A DNA stretch of 40,278 nt from the NCBI GenBank assembly GCA_021820975.1, contig JAKADA010000018.1, forward strand, positions 1 to 40,278, given 5' to 3'. Below, piece by piece: positions 22,921 to 31,567 of this stretch. The notes beneath the pieces were generated by a model, which worked only from the letters and a program-made list of their open reading frames with translations, did not search any database and was not told where the DNA came from. Numbering within the stretch: the stretch's first letter is position 1; every line of letters begins with the position of its first letter. Both the position numbers and the translations under genes were made by a program. The stretch comes from Bacillota bacterium. GTDB taxonomy: Bacteria > Bacillota > Bacilli > Alicyclobacillales > SLC66.

Positions 22921-24150
22921 ATGCAAAGACATAAACCAGATTTTATCTTACTTATCATTATCTTATCGTTAGTCGCCTTTGGGCTCGTCATGGTGTACAG
23001 CGCGAGCATGGTGTGGGCGATTAAAGTAAATGGTACATCACCATCATACTTTTTTGAGCATCAATTATTAACTGCCATTGCCGGCGTACTAATGATGACA
23101 ATACTAATGAATGTACCGTATACATTTTGGATGAAACATGCTCGCGGCATTTCGATCTTAACGCTACTTGGTGTGTTTTGCGTCTTAATTCCAGGCATTG
23201 GACATAAAGCTCAAGGTGTTCGTCGCTGGATTGGACCTGTTTCCTTACATATGCAACCAAGTGAAATTGCCCTTGTTGGCATCGTTATCTACCTTGCTTA
23301 TATCTATAGTAAAAACAGGCAAAAGGTTCAGTCATTCTCACGAGGTGTAATTCCACCACTTGTCATGGTCGGTGCGCAATTCGTGTTCATCATTCTAGAA
23401 CCCGACATGGGGACTGCCGTATTATTTTTAGCCACCTCGCTCACTGTCATGTTTGCTGCTGGAATTCGTAAACGCCATGTCGTGATGCTTTCTTTTATCA
23501 TGGCCCCTATACTTGCCGCTTTTATCTGGTTCGAACATTATCGCAATATACGTCTATTGGTGTTTTTGCATCCGTGGGACCCTGCTTATACCAATGACGG
23601 GGGATATCAACTGCAACAATCCCTGATTGCCATTTTTCATGGTGGACTATTTGGAAGTGGGTTGGGACAAGGGGTAGAACCTTTCCTGTACCTCCCGATC
23701 CCTTATGCAGACTTTATTTTCTCGATTATCGTTGAAGAGTTAGGACTACTAGGCGCATTGGTTCTTTTCGCATTTTATAGTGTGCTTATCTGGCGTGGTA
23801 TTCGTATCGCGCAAAAACTTGAAAATCGCTTTGCATCGTTGCTTGCCATTGGTATCTCCAGTATGGTTGGCTTTGGTGTTTTAATTAACGTAGGTGCAGT
23901 CACTGGACTATTACCTGTAACAGGTATTCCTCTACCATTCATCAGCTATGGCGGAACAGCATTATTTGTCAAATTATGCGCCATGGGCATTTTATTGTCG
24001 TTATCGCGCTATACCTTATCGGAGCACACCGCTTACCTTCATACCTCGGCAAACAATAAGGTGCGCCAACTTCCTCTAACTAGTCAGCGTGTAGCAAGTG
24101 CAGAAAGAAGGAATAATCATGGAAAATCAACTCATACCTTTAGGCGATGA
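22921..24150 (+). CDS. ftsW: SEDS peptidoglycan polymerase, FtsW-like
   Basis: 409 residues from ATG behind GGAGGCGG. Around ten membrane segments. FtsW landmarks: GLVMVYSAS, RRWIGPVSLHMQPSEIALVG, ILEPDMGTAVLFL, YQLQQSLIAIFHGGLFGSGLGQG, FLYLPIPYADFIFSIIVEELGLLG and GLLPVTGIPLPFISYGGTAL. It polymerises lipid II at the division septum or, if a SpoVE-type paralogue, during sporulation. It has no division-cluster neighbours, so an accessory copy is possible. The last ~50 residues are hydrophilic and basic and overlap the next gene by 32 bases. Confidence 0.88.
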   Translation: MQRHKPDFILLIIILSLVAFGLVMVYSASMVWAIKVNGTSPSYFFEHQLLTAIAGVLMMTILMNVPYTFWMKHARGISILTLLGVFCVLIPGIGHKAQGVRRWIGPVSLHMQPSEIALVGIVIYLAYIYSKNRQKVQSFSRGVIPPLVMVGAQFVFIILEPDMGTAVLFLATSLTVMFAAGIRKRHVVMLSFIMAPILAAFIWFEHYRNIRLLVFLHPWDPAYTNDGGYQLQQSLIAIFHGGLFGSGLGQGVEPFLYLPIPYADFIFSIIVEELGLLGALVLFAFYSVLIWRGIRIAQKLENRFASLLAIGISSMVGFGVLINVGAVTGLLPVTGIPLPFISYGGTALFVKLCAMGILLSLSRYTLSEHTAYLHTSANNKVRQLPLTSQRVASAERRNNHGKSTHTFRR

Positions 24151-25063
24151 CTTATATTATTTTGATCTTTTTGAATTAGGTAAACCATGGCATACATCAG
24201 CTTATCTTTACAATGGGAAGAAGAAAATTCTCATTGAAACAGGAGCATCGCCTTCTCATCAAAACATTGTTCAAGCGCTTCGTGAACTTTCTTTAAGCCT
24301 GACGGATTTGGATTACGTGATCCTTACTCATATTCATCTTGATCATGCTGGTGGTGCGGGTCTCCTAGCAAAAAAAGCGCCACAAGCTATTTTCTTATGC
24401 CATCCACGTGCCAAACGACATCTGGTAGATCCGAGTCGGCTAGAACAAAGTGCCCGACTTGTCTATGGGGATACCATGAATACGATGTTTGGTGAGATCC
24501 TTCCAATAGCAGCTGACCGCATTCTTGCACAAGAAGATGGTACGACCTTACAACTCGGTGATCGAACGTTACACTTTATCGATTCCCCTGGTCATGCAAA
24601 GCACCACATCTGTATATTTGACCCAGACAAACGTGCCGTATTTTCAGGCGATGCTCTAGGCATTCGTTATCTGTCAAAAAGCACACAGTGGGGATTTGAT
24701 GCTATCTTTCCATCGACTAGCCCAACAGATTTCGATCCACAAGGGGTACGTTATACCATAGCGAAAATTGCCTCATTAAAACCTCAAATTATATTACACA
24801 CGCATTTTGGCCCTTCTGATGCGAATGAAGCACTCGAAAGTACACTTCGTGAATCGATGTTGTTAGCCACTCTAGCGGATGAAACTTTTGCTATAAACCC
24901 TACGCAAGACGGTTTTCAAGAAGCCCTTATCCAATTCTATCGGCAACGGATTCAGGATTTAGGGCACGATCCTCAGGTCGATATAAGCAAACTAGGCATC
25001 GATTTGATGCTAAATAGCCAAGGATTACTTTACTACGAAAAGAAAAAGCACGCGTTAGTATAA
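24119..25063 (+). CDS. Metallo-beta-lactamase-fold hydrolase
   Basis: 314 residues from ATG 24119 behind GAAAGAAGGAA, inside the end of ftsW. Zinc ligands of the MBL fold are in place: THIHLDHAGG, the histidine of SPGHAKHH, the aspartate of SGDALG and the histidine of LHTHFGP. The C-terminal ~90 residues form a helical cap. No signal peptide, so cytoplasmic. The family includes glyoxalase II-like and lactonase-like enzymes; the substrate is not predictable. Overlap with ftsW implies translational coupling. A strong terminator follows. Confidence 0.87.
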   Translation: MENQLIPLGDDLYYFDLFELGKPWHTSAYLYNGKKKILIETGASPSHQNIVQALRELSLSLTDLDYVILTHIHLDHAGGAGLLAKKAPQAIFLCHPRAKRHLVDPSRLEQSARLVYGDTMNTMFGEILPIAADRILAQEDGTTLQLGDRTLHFIDSPGHAKHHICIFDPDKRAVFSGDALGIRYLSKSTQWGFDAIFPSTSPTDFDPQGVRYTIAKIASLKPQIILHTHFGPSDANEALESTLRESMLLATLADETFAINPTQDGFQEALIQFYRQRIQDLGHDPQVDISKLGIDLMLNSQGLLYYEKKKHALV

Positions 25064-25068
25064 AACAT

Positions 25069-25116
25069 GGGATCAAAGGTAAGATAAACTCCACTACCTT
25101 TGATCCCTATTTTTTG
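25069..25116. terminator. Bidirectional terminator between the MBL gene and msrC
   Basis: GGGATCAAAGGTA (25069-25081) pairs perfectly with TACCTTTGATCCC (25095-25107), followed on the plus strand by TATTTTTT. On the minus strand ATGTTTTA follows. It serves both convergent units. Confidence 0.92.
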
Positions 25117-25122
25117 AAGAGA

Positions 25123-25584
25123 TTATGCCAAATGTTGTTGTAAGATATCCACCAATTTTTGTAATCCCAAGAGATCTTCTTTTGTAAACCTTCCTGTTTC
25201 CTGACTATCAATATCAAGAACGCCCATAACCACCCCATGATAGAAAATGGGAATCACAATCTCAGAACGAGAATCTGGATCGCAGGCAATATGCTCTGGA
25301 AATTGTAATACATCTTCAACAACTTGTGGCACTCTGGTCTTAACCGCCGTTCCACAAACTCCCTTACCGATTGCAATTCGCAAACAAGCTGGTTTCCCCT
25401 GAAAAGGACCAAGAACCAATTCGTCATGTTTTAAAAGATAAAATCCAGCCCAATTGATCCGATCAAGTGATTGAAAAACTAAAGCAGATACGTTAGCCAA
25501 GTTTGCAATAAGATCATCCTCCCCTTCAATAAGGGATTCTGCTTGAATACTTAATTGTTGATAGAGATCAAGCATTCTATTCAC
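25123..25584 (-). CDS. msrC: Free methionine-(R)-sulfoxide reductase, GAF type
   Basis: 153 residues. GTG 25584 overlaps the gatD stop as GTGA; ATG 25575 is the alternative. A single GAF domain with NWAGFYLL, LGPFQGKPACLRI, GKGVCGTA and HIACDPDSRSEIVIPI carries the three family cysteines (PAC, GVC, IAC). The enzyme reduces free methionine-R-sulfoxide in the cytoplasm; Bacillus YtsP belongs here. It ends the murT-gatD-msrC string. The link to lipid II amidation is probably one of shared transcription only. Confidence 0.92.
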   Translation of the reverse strand: MNRMLDLYQQLSIQAESLIEGEDDLIANLANVSALVFQSLDRINWAGFYLLKHDELVLGPFQGKPACLRIAIGKGVCGTAVKTRVPQVVEDVLQFPEHIACDPDSRSEIVIPIFYHGVVMGVLDIDSQETGRFTKEDLLGLQKLVDILQQHLA

Positions 25585-26339
25585 TTCTCTTTCATCATCA
25601 TAGAAACACCCAAACGATTTAACATAGCATTATGCGCCATAAATGCTAACTCGTCATCCAGAACTGATAACGGTTCAAAAAACCCGCGATAACGTAAAGC
25701 CTTTTGTAAAAGATGATCAGCAATATGTGGGTTTTTAGGTAAAAGCGGTCCATGAATATAGGTGGCGACAATACCTTTATACTGAATTCCTTCAAAATGG
25801 TCTTCACCATTGTTGCCATGACCCTGCAAAACCCTTCCAAGAGCAGGATAATTATGATGTGTCCTTCCTCCATGGTTTTCAAAACCAACGATCGTTTTTC
25901 CTGTGGGACTTCCATCTGCTTGCAACCATTCGATAGCAATGTTACCGATCAAACGATTAGGGCCAGCAATTGTTGCAAAATCAAGCAAAGATAAACCTTG
26001 AATACGTTCTTTATTTGCCAATTCATAGTACGAACCTAAAAGCTGATACCCACCACACACGGCAAGAATAGGTAGCCCGGCGTCCACAGCTTCCTGTAAA
26101 TCCGCTTTATAGCGTAGTAATTCTTTACCAACCACAGCCTGTTCGCGGTCGGATCCTCCACCGAGCATAATTAGATCAATGCTTGCCAAGTCCAGTTGAG
26201 ATCCAAGCTTAACTTGTGTAATAGAGACTTCGATATCCCGTAACATAGCACGCTTAGCCAAGACAGCAAGGTTACCTTGATCGGCATAGAGATTGAGCAA
26301 CTCAGGAAACAGGTGCGCAATTTTAATACACGTCGTCAT
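25581..26339 (-). CDS. gatD: Lipid II isoglutaminyl synthase, glutaminase subunit
   Basis: 252 residues. Class I glutamine amidotransferase (CobB/CobQ-like) fold with the catalytic cysteine in LAVCGGYQLLG and the histidine in YIHGPLLPKNP. FENHGGRTHH is also typical of GatD. It releases ammonia from glutamine for MurT, which amidates the alpha-carboxyl of D-Glu in lipid II. It shares ATGA with murT upstream and overlaps msrC downstream, so all three are one message. Confidence 0.92.
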   Translation of the reverse strand: MTTCIKIAHLFPELLNLYADQGNLAVLAKRAMLRDIEVSITQVKLGSQLDLASIDLIMLGGGSDREQAVVGKELLRYKADLQEAVDAGLPILAVCGGYQLLGSYYELANKERIQGLSLLDFATIAGPNRLIGNIAIEWLQADGSPTGKTIVGFENHGGRTHHNYPALGRVLQGHGNNGEDHFEGIQYKGIVATYIHGPLLPKNPHIADHLLQKALRYRGFFEPLSVLDDELAFMAHNAMLNRLGVSMMMKEK

Positions 26340-27730
26340 GATCTTTGCACCGCCTTGCTACGCTGTGCTTCATGAAACTGGGCTGCTAACTTATACAAAG
26401 CAGTATAGGTTGATAAAATATAGACTTTACCTTGCGCCTTTTTGGTGACAAGATCAATTTTTTCAAGAGAATCAATAACCTCCACCTGATCCCTTCTTAT
26501 ACCAGCATAGGTCAAACGAAGCGCCATATCTAATGCTCTAGTTCCAGCACAATAATACGTTTGACAGATTGTATGAGTAACAAATGATTCAAGATCGATA
26601 TCCCATAACCACGAAACATCCCGCCCATCAGCATCATCATCATTGATCGTAAAACAGATACTTTTTTGTTCCGCATCCGATTCAATTGCTCGTAAAACAC
26701 TATTGGCACCGGTAGGATTTTTAATCAGCGTGAGAATCTTTTGCGGTGAACCAGGGAATGTTTGCATTCGCCCCGTCGGTGCCTCATAGTTTTTTAGGCG
26801 ATCTTGCAAGATACGTGGCGAACTCCCAAGTACACGTACCACAGCAATCGCTGACAATAAATTGTACCAATTGTAGATGCCAAACATCGGCGCGTAAAAT
26901 GAATAAACCTCAGATTCAGCTTGGTGCATCGTTTCTGTTACCTGAAGATTTTTTTTCACATCATCATGCACACCAGTAAAATGAGGTGTGGGTCTCGCAA
27001 AACCACATGATGGACACGCGTAATACCCCATTTGCCCATAAATAAATCCTTCATACTGAAGTTCATGGCCACATCGCAAGCAAAAAGCACCATCTCGAAC
27101 TTCAACCCGGTTGGGATCATGGTGCGGCGTTACCGACATACCATAAAAGTAAGTCAATTCTCGATCAATGCCTAAGGAAGCGGACAAAGGGTCATCCGCA
27201 TTCACGATGACCTGGGACTCAGGATGTAAAAGGATACCTTGCCGAATTAAAGTCAATGCTTGGTCTACTTCGCCATACCTATCCAATTGATCGCGTAATA
27301 TATTGGTGACAACAAGTAAAGTTGGCGACACACGTGTCATCACATGTGGGAAAGTTGCTTCATCCACTTCTAGAACAGCATTTTTTGCCAGCAGACGTCC
27401 ACTCATGGATACATGTTGCAATAAAGCGGCTAACACCCCTTGAATGAGATTTGCCCCACCCCGATTCGTTATCCAAGGGTCTTTTGTGTTATCAAGCATA
27501 GCATGTATGAGTGCCGTCGTTGTCGTCTTTCCATTCGTGCCAGTGACAAGGACACATTGATCCAGTTGTTGCAACAATTCTTGCAAAAGGGATGGACGAA
27601 TTCGCCACAACAACCATCCGGGAAGGCTTGTCCCTTGTTTTCCTGCTACCCGCAGTAAAAAATACACCAATTTGCCGAACCAAAGAGCAAGGTATGATGT
27701 GCTACGGATCCTCTGTCTCTTAAAAACCAT
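26336..27730 (-). CDS. murT: Lipid II isoglutaminyl synthase, Mur ligase-like subunit
   Basis: 464 residues. Mur-ligase ATP site VTGTNGKTTTTALIHAML (~62-79), then EVDEATFP and VVTNILRDQLDRYGE. A four-cysteine ribbon inserted in the central domain (CLRCGH... ACPSCG) is a MurT hallmark. The C-terminal DUF1727 region is present (KNPTGANSVLRAI, TINDDDADGRDVSWLWDID). With GatD it converts D-Glu to D-isoGln in lipid II, which is needed for efficient cross-linking. It starts 11 bases inside the end of the SDR gene. Confidence 0.94.
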   Translation of the reverse strand: MVFKRQRIRSTSYLALWFGKLVYFLLRVAGKQGTSLPGWLLWRIRPSLLQELLQQLDQCVLVTGTNGKTTTTALIHAMLDNTKDPWITNRGGANLIQGVLAALLQHVSMSGRLLAKNAVLEVDEATFPHVMTRVSPTLLVVTNILRDQLDRYGEVDQALTLIRQGILLHPESQVIVNADDPLSASLGIDRELTYFYGMSVTPHHDPNRVEVRDGAFCLRCGHELQYEGFIYGQMGYYACPSCGFARPTPHFTGVHDDVKKNLQVTETMHQAESEVYSFYAPMFGIYNWYNLLSAIAVVRVLGSSPRILQDRLKNYEAPTGRMQTFPGSPQKILTLIKNPTGANSVLRAIESDAEQKSICFTINDDDADGRDVSWLWDIDLESFVTHTICQTYYCAGTRALDMALRLTYAGIRRDQVEVIDSLEKIDLVTKKAQGKVYILSTYTALYKLAAQFHEAQRSKAVQRS

Positions 27731-28493
27731 ACACGCTCATGCCACCGTCCACATTGAGAATCTGCCCTGTCACATAACTTGAAGCATGTGAAGCTAGAAA
27801 AATGGCAGGACCGACAAGTTCTTGTACATCACCTACGCGACGCATTGGTGTTCTTGCCAAAATATCTTCAACATACGCTTTATCCTCAAGTAATTTTTCC
27901 GTTAAAGGCGTTTTAAAATACCAAGGACCAATGGCGTTTACACGAACACCCTTTTGTGCCCATTCAACGGCTAATACGCGCGTGATATGATTCAGCCCTG
28001 CCTTAGCTGCTGCATAAGCAACTCCGGTTCGCAAAGCAACGTGGCCTCCAACCGATGACACATTGATGATTCTTCCAGACCCTTGTTGAATCATATGCTT
28101 GCCCACCGTCTGTGCCATAAAAAAAGCGCCCTTCAAGTCCGTATCAAGCACAGCATCCCAATTATCTTCCGTGACATCGACTGCAGGTATACGAACATTT
28201 AACCCAGCATTATTAATGAGAACATCAATTTTCCCAAATTCACGCAATATCTCATCGACACAATGCTTAATGTCTTTCGGCCGACTTACATCGCCAACTT
28301 GAGCGGTAATTTTTACTTCATATCTTCGTGCTAACTTCTCAGCTGACTCAACAAGTGCAGATTCTGTCTTAGACACCATAGCGATTTGCGCACCAGCTTT
28401 TGCAAAGCCTTCAGCAACAGCAAAGCCAATGCCCTTAGAAGCTCCTGTTACAAGTACCTTCATACCCCGTACATCAAACCCGTCCCATACCAT
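27720..28493 (-). CDS. Short-chain dehydrogenase/reductase
   Basis: 257 residues from ATG 28493, six bases after GAGGTGAC. Classical SDR: TGASKGIG nucleotide-binding turn near 16-23, NNAG, NVSS, and catalytic YAAAK. The C-terminal ILNVDGGMSVYGF is usual for FabG/gluconate-5-dehydrogenase-like members. It probably uses NAD(P)H on a sugar acid or 3-oxoacyl substrate; the target is not decided. It heads the murT-gatD-msrC string by a short overlap, which looks like chance operon membership. Confidence 0.88.
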   Translation of the reverse strand: MVWDGFDVRGMKVLVTGASKGIGFAVAEGFAKAGAQIAMVSKTESALVESAEKLARRYEVKITAQVGDVSRPKDIKHCVDEILREFGKIDVLINNAGLNVRIPAVDVTEDNWDAVLDTDLKGAFFMAQTVGKHMIQQGSGRIINVSSVGGHVALRTGVAYAAAKAGLNHITRVLAVEWAQKGVRVNAIGPWYFKTPLTEKLLEDKAYVEDILARTPMRRVGDVQELVGPAIFLASHASSYVTGQILNVDGGMSVYGF

Positions 28494-28612
28494 TCATTAG
28501 TCACCTCATCTCGCATCGTTACATCGCTTAGCTTACCAAAGTGAAAGTGCCACCTGCAATCCTTGCCTTAATAGTTTATAGTATCGTTAAAAGTCCTGTT
28601 GGAGGCGATTCT

Positions 28613-29356
28613 TTGTTACATGCCTTTTCCCGAACCGAGCTCGTGATTGGAGAGCTTGGATTGAAAAAATTACGCGCTGCCACCGTGGCTGTTTTGGGGG
28701 TTGGCGGTGTGGGCTCGTTTGCCGTAGAAGCATTAGCAAGAAGTGGAATCGGTCGTCTCGTGCTTATCGATAAAGATCATGTTGATGTAACCAATATCAA
28801 CAGACAATTACCTGCTTTACTTTCAACCATTGGACAAGCCAAAGTGGATGTGATGGCGGCACGCATTAAAGACATCAATGAATCTTGTGAAGTCATCGTC
28901 AAACGTATTTTTTTCTCTAAAGAAACAGCCGATGATCTATTTGCTTTACAACCTGATTATGTTGTGGATGCCATCGATACGATCAGTGCAAAGATCGACC
29001 TTATTGAAGCATGCTTTGCGCGAAATATACCTATCATTTCGAGTATGGGGGCTGCCAACAAACTCGATCCGACACAATTTTGCGTAATGGATTTAAAAGA
29101 TACAACAGTCGATCCTATTGCAAGAGTTATGCGCAGAGAACTAAAAAAACGTGGAATCACCCGAGGGGTTAAGGTTGTTTGTTCCCTTGAACCGCCTTTA
29201 GCTCCTCGAGAAGAGATCCTTGATGTTATCGTTCCTAAAGATGCCTCTGATTCGTTACCAAGAAAAGCAAAACGACCACCTGCGAGCATCTCCTTTGTAC
29301 CACCTGTTGCCGGGATGATTCTCGCAAGTGTCGTTGTGCGTGACTTAATCGGTTAA
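28613..29356 (+). CDS. tcdA: tRNA threonylcarbamoyladenosine dehydratase (TcdA-like)
   Basis: 247 residues from TTG 28613, with GGAGG about eight bases before; the frame extends upstream without a ribosome site. E1-like fold: FSRTELVIG, VLGVGGVGSFAVEALARSGIGRLVLIDKD, NINRQ, DAIDTISAK, and CSLEPPLAPRE. It cyclises t6A at position 37 of ANN-decoding tRNAs in an ATP-dependent step; Bacillus YrvM is equivalent. It stands alone on the plus strand, and its stop overlaps that of the convergent pseudouridine synthase by four bases. Confidence 0.9.
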   Translation: MLHAFSRTELVIGELGLKKLRAATVAVLGVGGVGSFAVEALARSGIGRLVLIDKDHVDVTNINRQLPALLSTIGQAKVDVMAARIKDINESCEVIVKRIFFSKETADDLFALQPDYVVDAIDTISAKIDLIEACFARNIPIISSMGAANKLDPTQFCVMDLKDTTVDPIARVMRRELKKRGITRGVKVVCSLEPPLAPREEILDVIVPKDASDSLPRKAKRPPASISFVPPVAGMILASVVVRDLIG

Positions 29357-30282
29357 TGAAAGTGTAAGCCGGCTTTTTTAAGCACCGATGTAAATAAAAA
29401 AGAAAGTGGCGCTACAAATTCTTGCCCATCCGATAAAGTAACGCGATAAGCATGGAGTAGATGATGTGTCAATCCGAATACGGGTTTGCCACCGTATTTG
29501 GTGTCACCTAGTAACGGATGACCAATGCTTTTTAAGTGTACACGAATCTGATGCGTACGACCGCTTTCGATGTCCACTTCAAGTAAGGTGATATCATGTC
29601 CAACAGCCAATACACGATAGTGTGTTTTGGCTGATTTTGCATCACGAAGTTGTGAACCTCTCGCAATATACGTGCGATTTTCACCTTCTTGACGATGAAG
29701 TGGTGCATCAATGACGCCATCTTGATGCAACTCACCATGAACAATGGTAACGTACGTTTTTTGCACCTTGTGTTCGCGGATATCTGCCGTCAATTGACGC
29801 AACGTATCTCCATCTTTGCCAATCAACACAAGTCCTGAAGTATTACGATCAAGACGATTTACTGTGGCTGGCATAAACGCTCGGCTGTCTGCTATTTCTT
29901 TGCGTTTGTACAGATACGCTAATGCACGACCAATTAAAGTGTCCTTATGTTCTGTTTCATCAGGATGTGTTAAAAGATCAACTGGTTTATTGACGACTAA
30001 TAGATGCTGATCCTCATAAACCACATCGATATCTGAACGCATGCCGGAAAACTTTCTTTTCGGCTTAGAGAGTACGGCAAATTCTTCTTCTGGCAAATAA
30101 AGAGTTAACTCATCACCTGGTTGCAACACTGTTTCCCTTTTTCCCTTTTTGCCGTTTACTTTTACACGACCAACACGAATCATCTTATAGATGCCACTTA
30201 AAGGCATTTCAGAAAGACGTTGGCGCATGTACCGGTGCAACTTTTTTCCGCTGTCTTCCCTAGCAATAACGAGCGTTATCAT
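29353..30282 (-). CDS. RluA-family pseudouridine synthase
   Basis: About 309 residues from ATG 30282, which overlaps the ymfH stop as ATGA. An S4-like RNA-binding N-terminus (~1-65, VGRVKVNGKKG) precedes the catalytic domain. The catalytic aspartate is in VNRLDRNTSGLVLIGKD, and IESGRTHQIRVHLKSIGHPLLGDTKYGG is the standard second motif. The usual HRLD histidine is asparagine here. The substrate is probably rRNA or tRNA uridine. It is the last gene of the ymfF-ymfH-rlu string. Confidence 0.9.
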   Translation of the reverse strand: MITLVIAREDSGKKLHRYMRQRLSEMPLSGIYKMIRVGRVKVNGKKGKRETVLQPGDELTLYLPEEEFAVLSKPKRKFSGMRSDIDVVYEDQHLLVVNKPVDLLTHPDETEHKDTLIGRALAYLYKRKEIADSRAFMPATVNRLDRNTSGLVLIGKDGDTLRQLTADIREHKVQKTYVTIVHGELHQDGVIDAPLHRQEGENRTYIARGSQLRDAKSAKTHYRVLAVGHDITLLEVDIESGRTHQIRVHLKSIGHPLLGDTKYGGKPVFGLTHHLLHAYRVTLSDGQEFVAPLSFLFTSVLKKAGLHFH

Positions 30283-31565
30283 GATAGTGGCCATACCTCA
30301 GATACACAAAATTGTTGATCGACAACATGCTTTCGCAGTGCATCATTAACCTCTTCAAGAGTAATTTCTTCAAGAATATTTAACGAATCAAACAAATCGA
30401 TATCACGTAGCCGTTGTGAGGCATAGACATTAGCGATACCTTGGGGCGAATCCAATAACCCTAGAAATCGACCCATCGCCTTCTTTTTTGTTCGCAAAAA
30501 GTCGCTCGGATCAACACCTTGGATAGAAGCTTCCTTAAGAGCCTTAATAACGCGTTCACGAAGTTTTTCAGGATCATTGGAATTGCCACCGATCATAGAG
30601 TGACCATACCACGCTGTCAACTCGTAGTCCATGCTGAATCCTGCGTCAGCTAGACCTTCATCGATAACGCTTTGGTAAAGCTTAGAACTTTTACCAAGTA
30701 AACAGTCCATCCAGATCTCCATAGCCGCTTCATGTTTTTGTCGAGCCAACGCATCGTGCGTAATCGCAATTTCACGATAACCAAACAATGTACGCGGTTG
30801 CGACACAGCCAAATTTGCTTTTACTAGTGGATTTTCTGGGAGCAGTGGAAGGTCTGGAAGGTGCCTTGCGATAGGCGCCTGTTTATGATAATTTTTCTTT
30901 TCCTGATTCATAACAACAAGATCCATCATATGTTGTGGTGATACTGGCCCAACAATAAAAAGAATCATATTGCTTGGATGGTAAAAAGTGTAATAGCAAT
31001 CATACAGATCTTCTTTTGTGATTTTAGCAATCGATTCGACCGTACCAGCTATATCAATACCCGCAGGGTGCTGACCGTACATCGCCTGCAAAAGTCCAAA
31101 ATACACCCGCCAATTCGGGTTGTCATCGTACATACGAATTTCTTGACCGATAATTCCTTTTTCTTTTTCAACGTTTTCATCTGTAAAATAAGGACGTTGA
31201 ACAAAATCAAGTAATATCGTGAGATTTTCTTCAATGTGACTTGTACAAGAAAAGAGGTATGTCGTTGCATCAAACGTTGTGAATGCATTGGCTTGCGCGC
31301 CATATCGAGCAAAATCCATAAAGACGTCCCCATGTTCCTCTTCAAACATCTTATGTTCCAAAAAATGAGCAATTCCATCGGGAACAGTTCGCATGTTGGT
31401 CTCACCTGGAACAATAAATTCTCGATCGATGGAACCATATCGCGTAGTAAAACAAGCATAAGTTTGCCGAAACGACGGTTTTTGCAAAACAAAAACGCGC
31501 AAACCATTATCAAGCACTTCTTCATACAAGGTTTCCCCAAGTTGTTGATACAGAATTTCCCTCAT
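30279..31565 (-). CDS. ymfH: M16-family zinc peptidase, active partner (YmfH-like)
   Basis: 428 residues from ATG 31565 behind AAGGAGGTG, two bases after the ymfF stop. The inverted zinc motif HFLEH (67-71), followed about 70 residues later by E142 in IIGQEIRMYDDNP, completes the HXXEH-X(~70)-E site. Lengths and order match the Bacillus YmfF-YmfH pair. It should be a cytoplasmic heterodimeric peptidase, as in PqqFG/AlbEF-like systems. No RiPP precursor or radical-SAM gene is nearby, so a housekeeping role is more likely. Confidence 0.9.
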   Translation of the reverse strand: MREILYQQLGETLYEEVLDNGLRVFVLQKPSFRQTYACFTTRYGSIDREFIVPGETNMRTVPDGIAHFLEHKMFEEEHGDVFMDFARYGAQANAFTTFDATTYLFSCTSHIEENLTILLDFVQRPYFTDENVEKEKGIIGQEIRMYDDNPNWRVYFGLLQAMYGQHPAGIDIAGTVESIAKITKEDLYDCYYTFYHPSNMILFIVGPVSPQHMMDLVVMNQEKKNYHKQAPIARHLPDLPLLPENPLVKANLAVSQPRTLFGYREIAITHDALARQKHEAAMEIWMDCLLGKSSKLYQSVIDEGLADAGFSMDYELTAWYGHSMIGGNSNDPEKLRERVIKALKEASIQGVDPSDFLRTKKKAMGRFLGLLDSPQGIANVYASQRLRDIDLFDSLNILEEITLEEVNDALRKHVVDQQFCVSEVWPLS

Positions 31566-31567
31566 GC

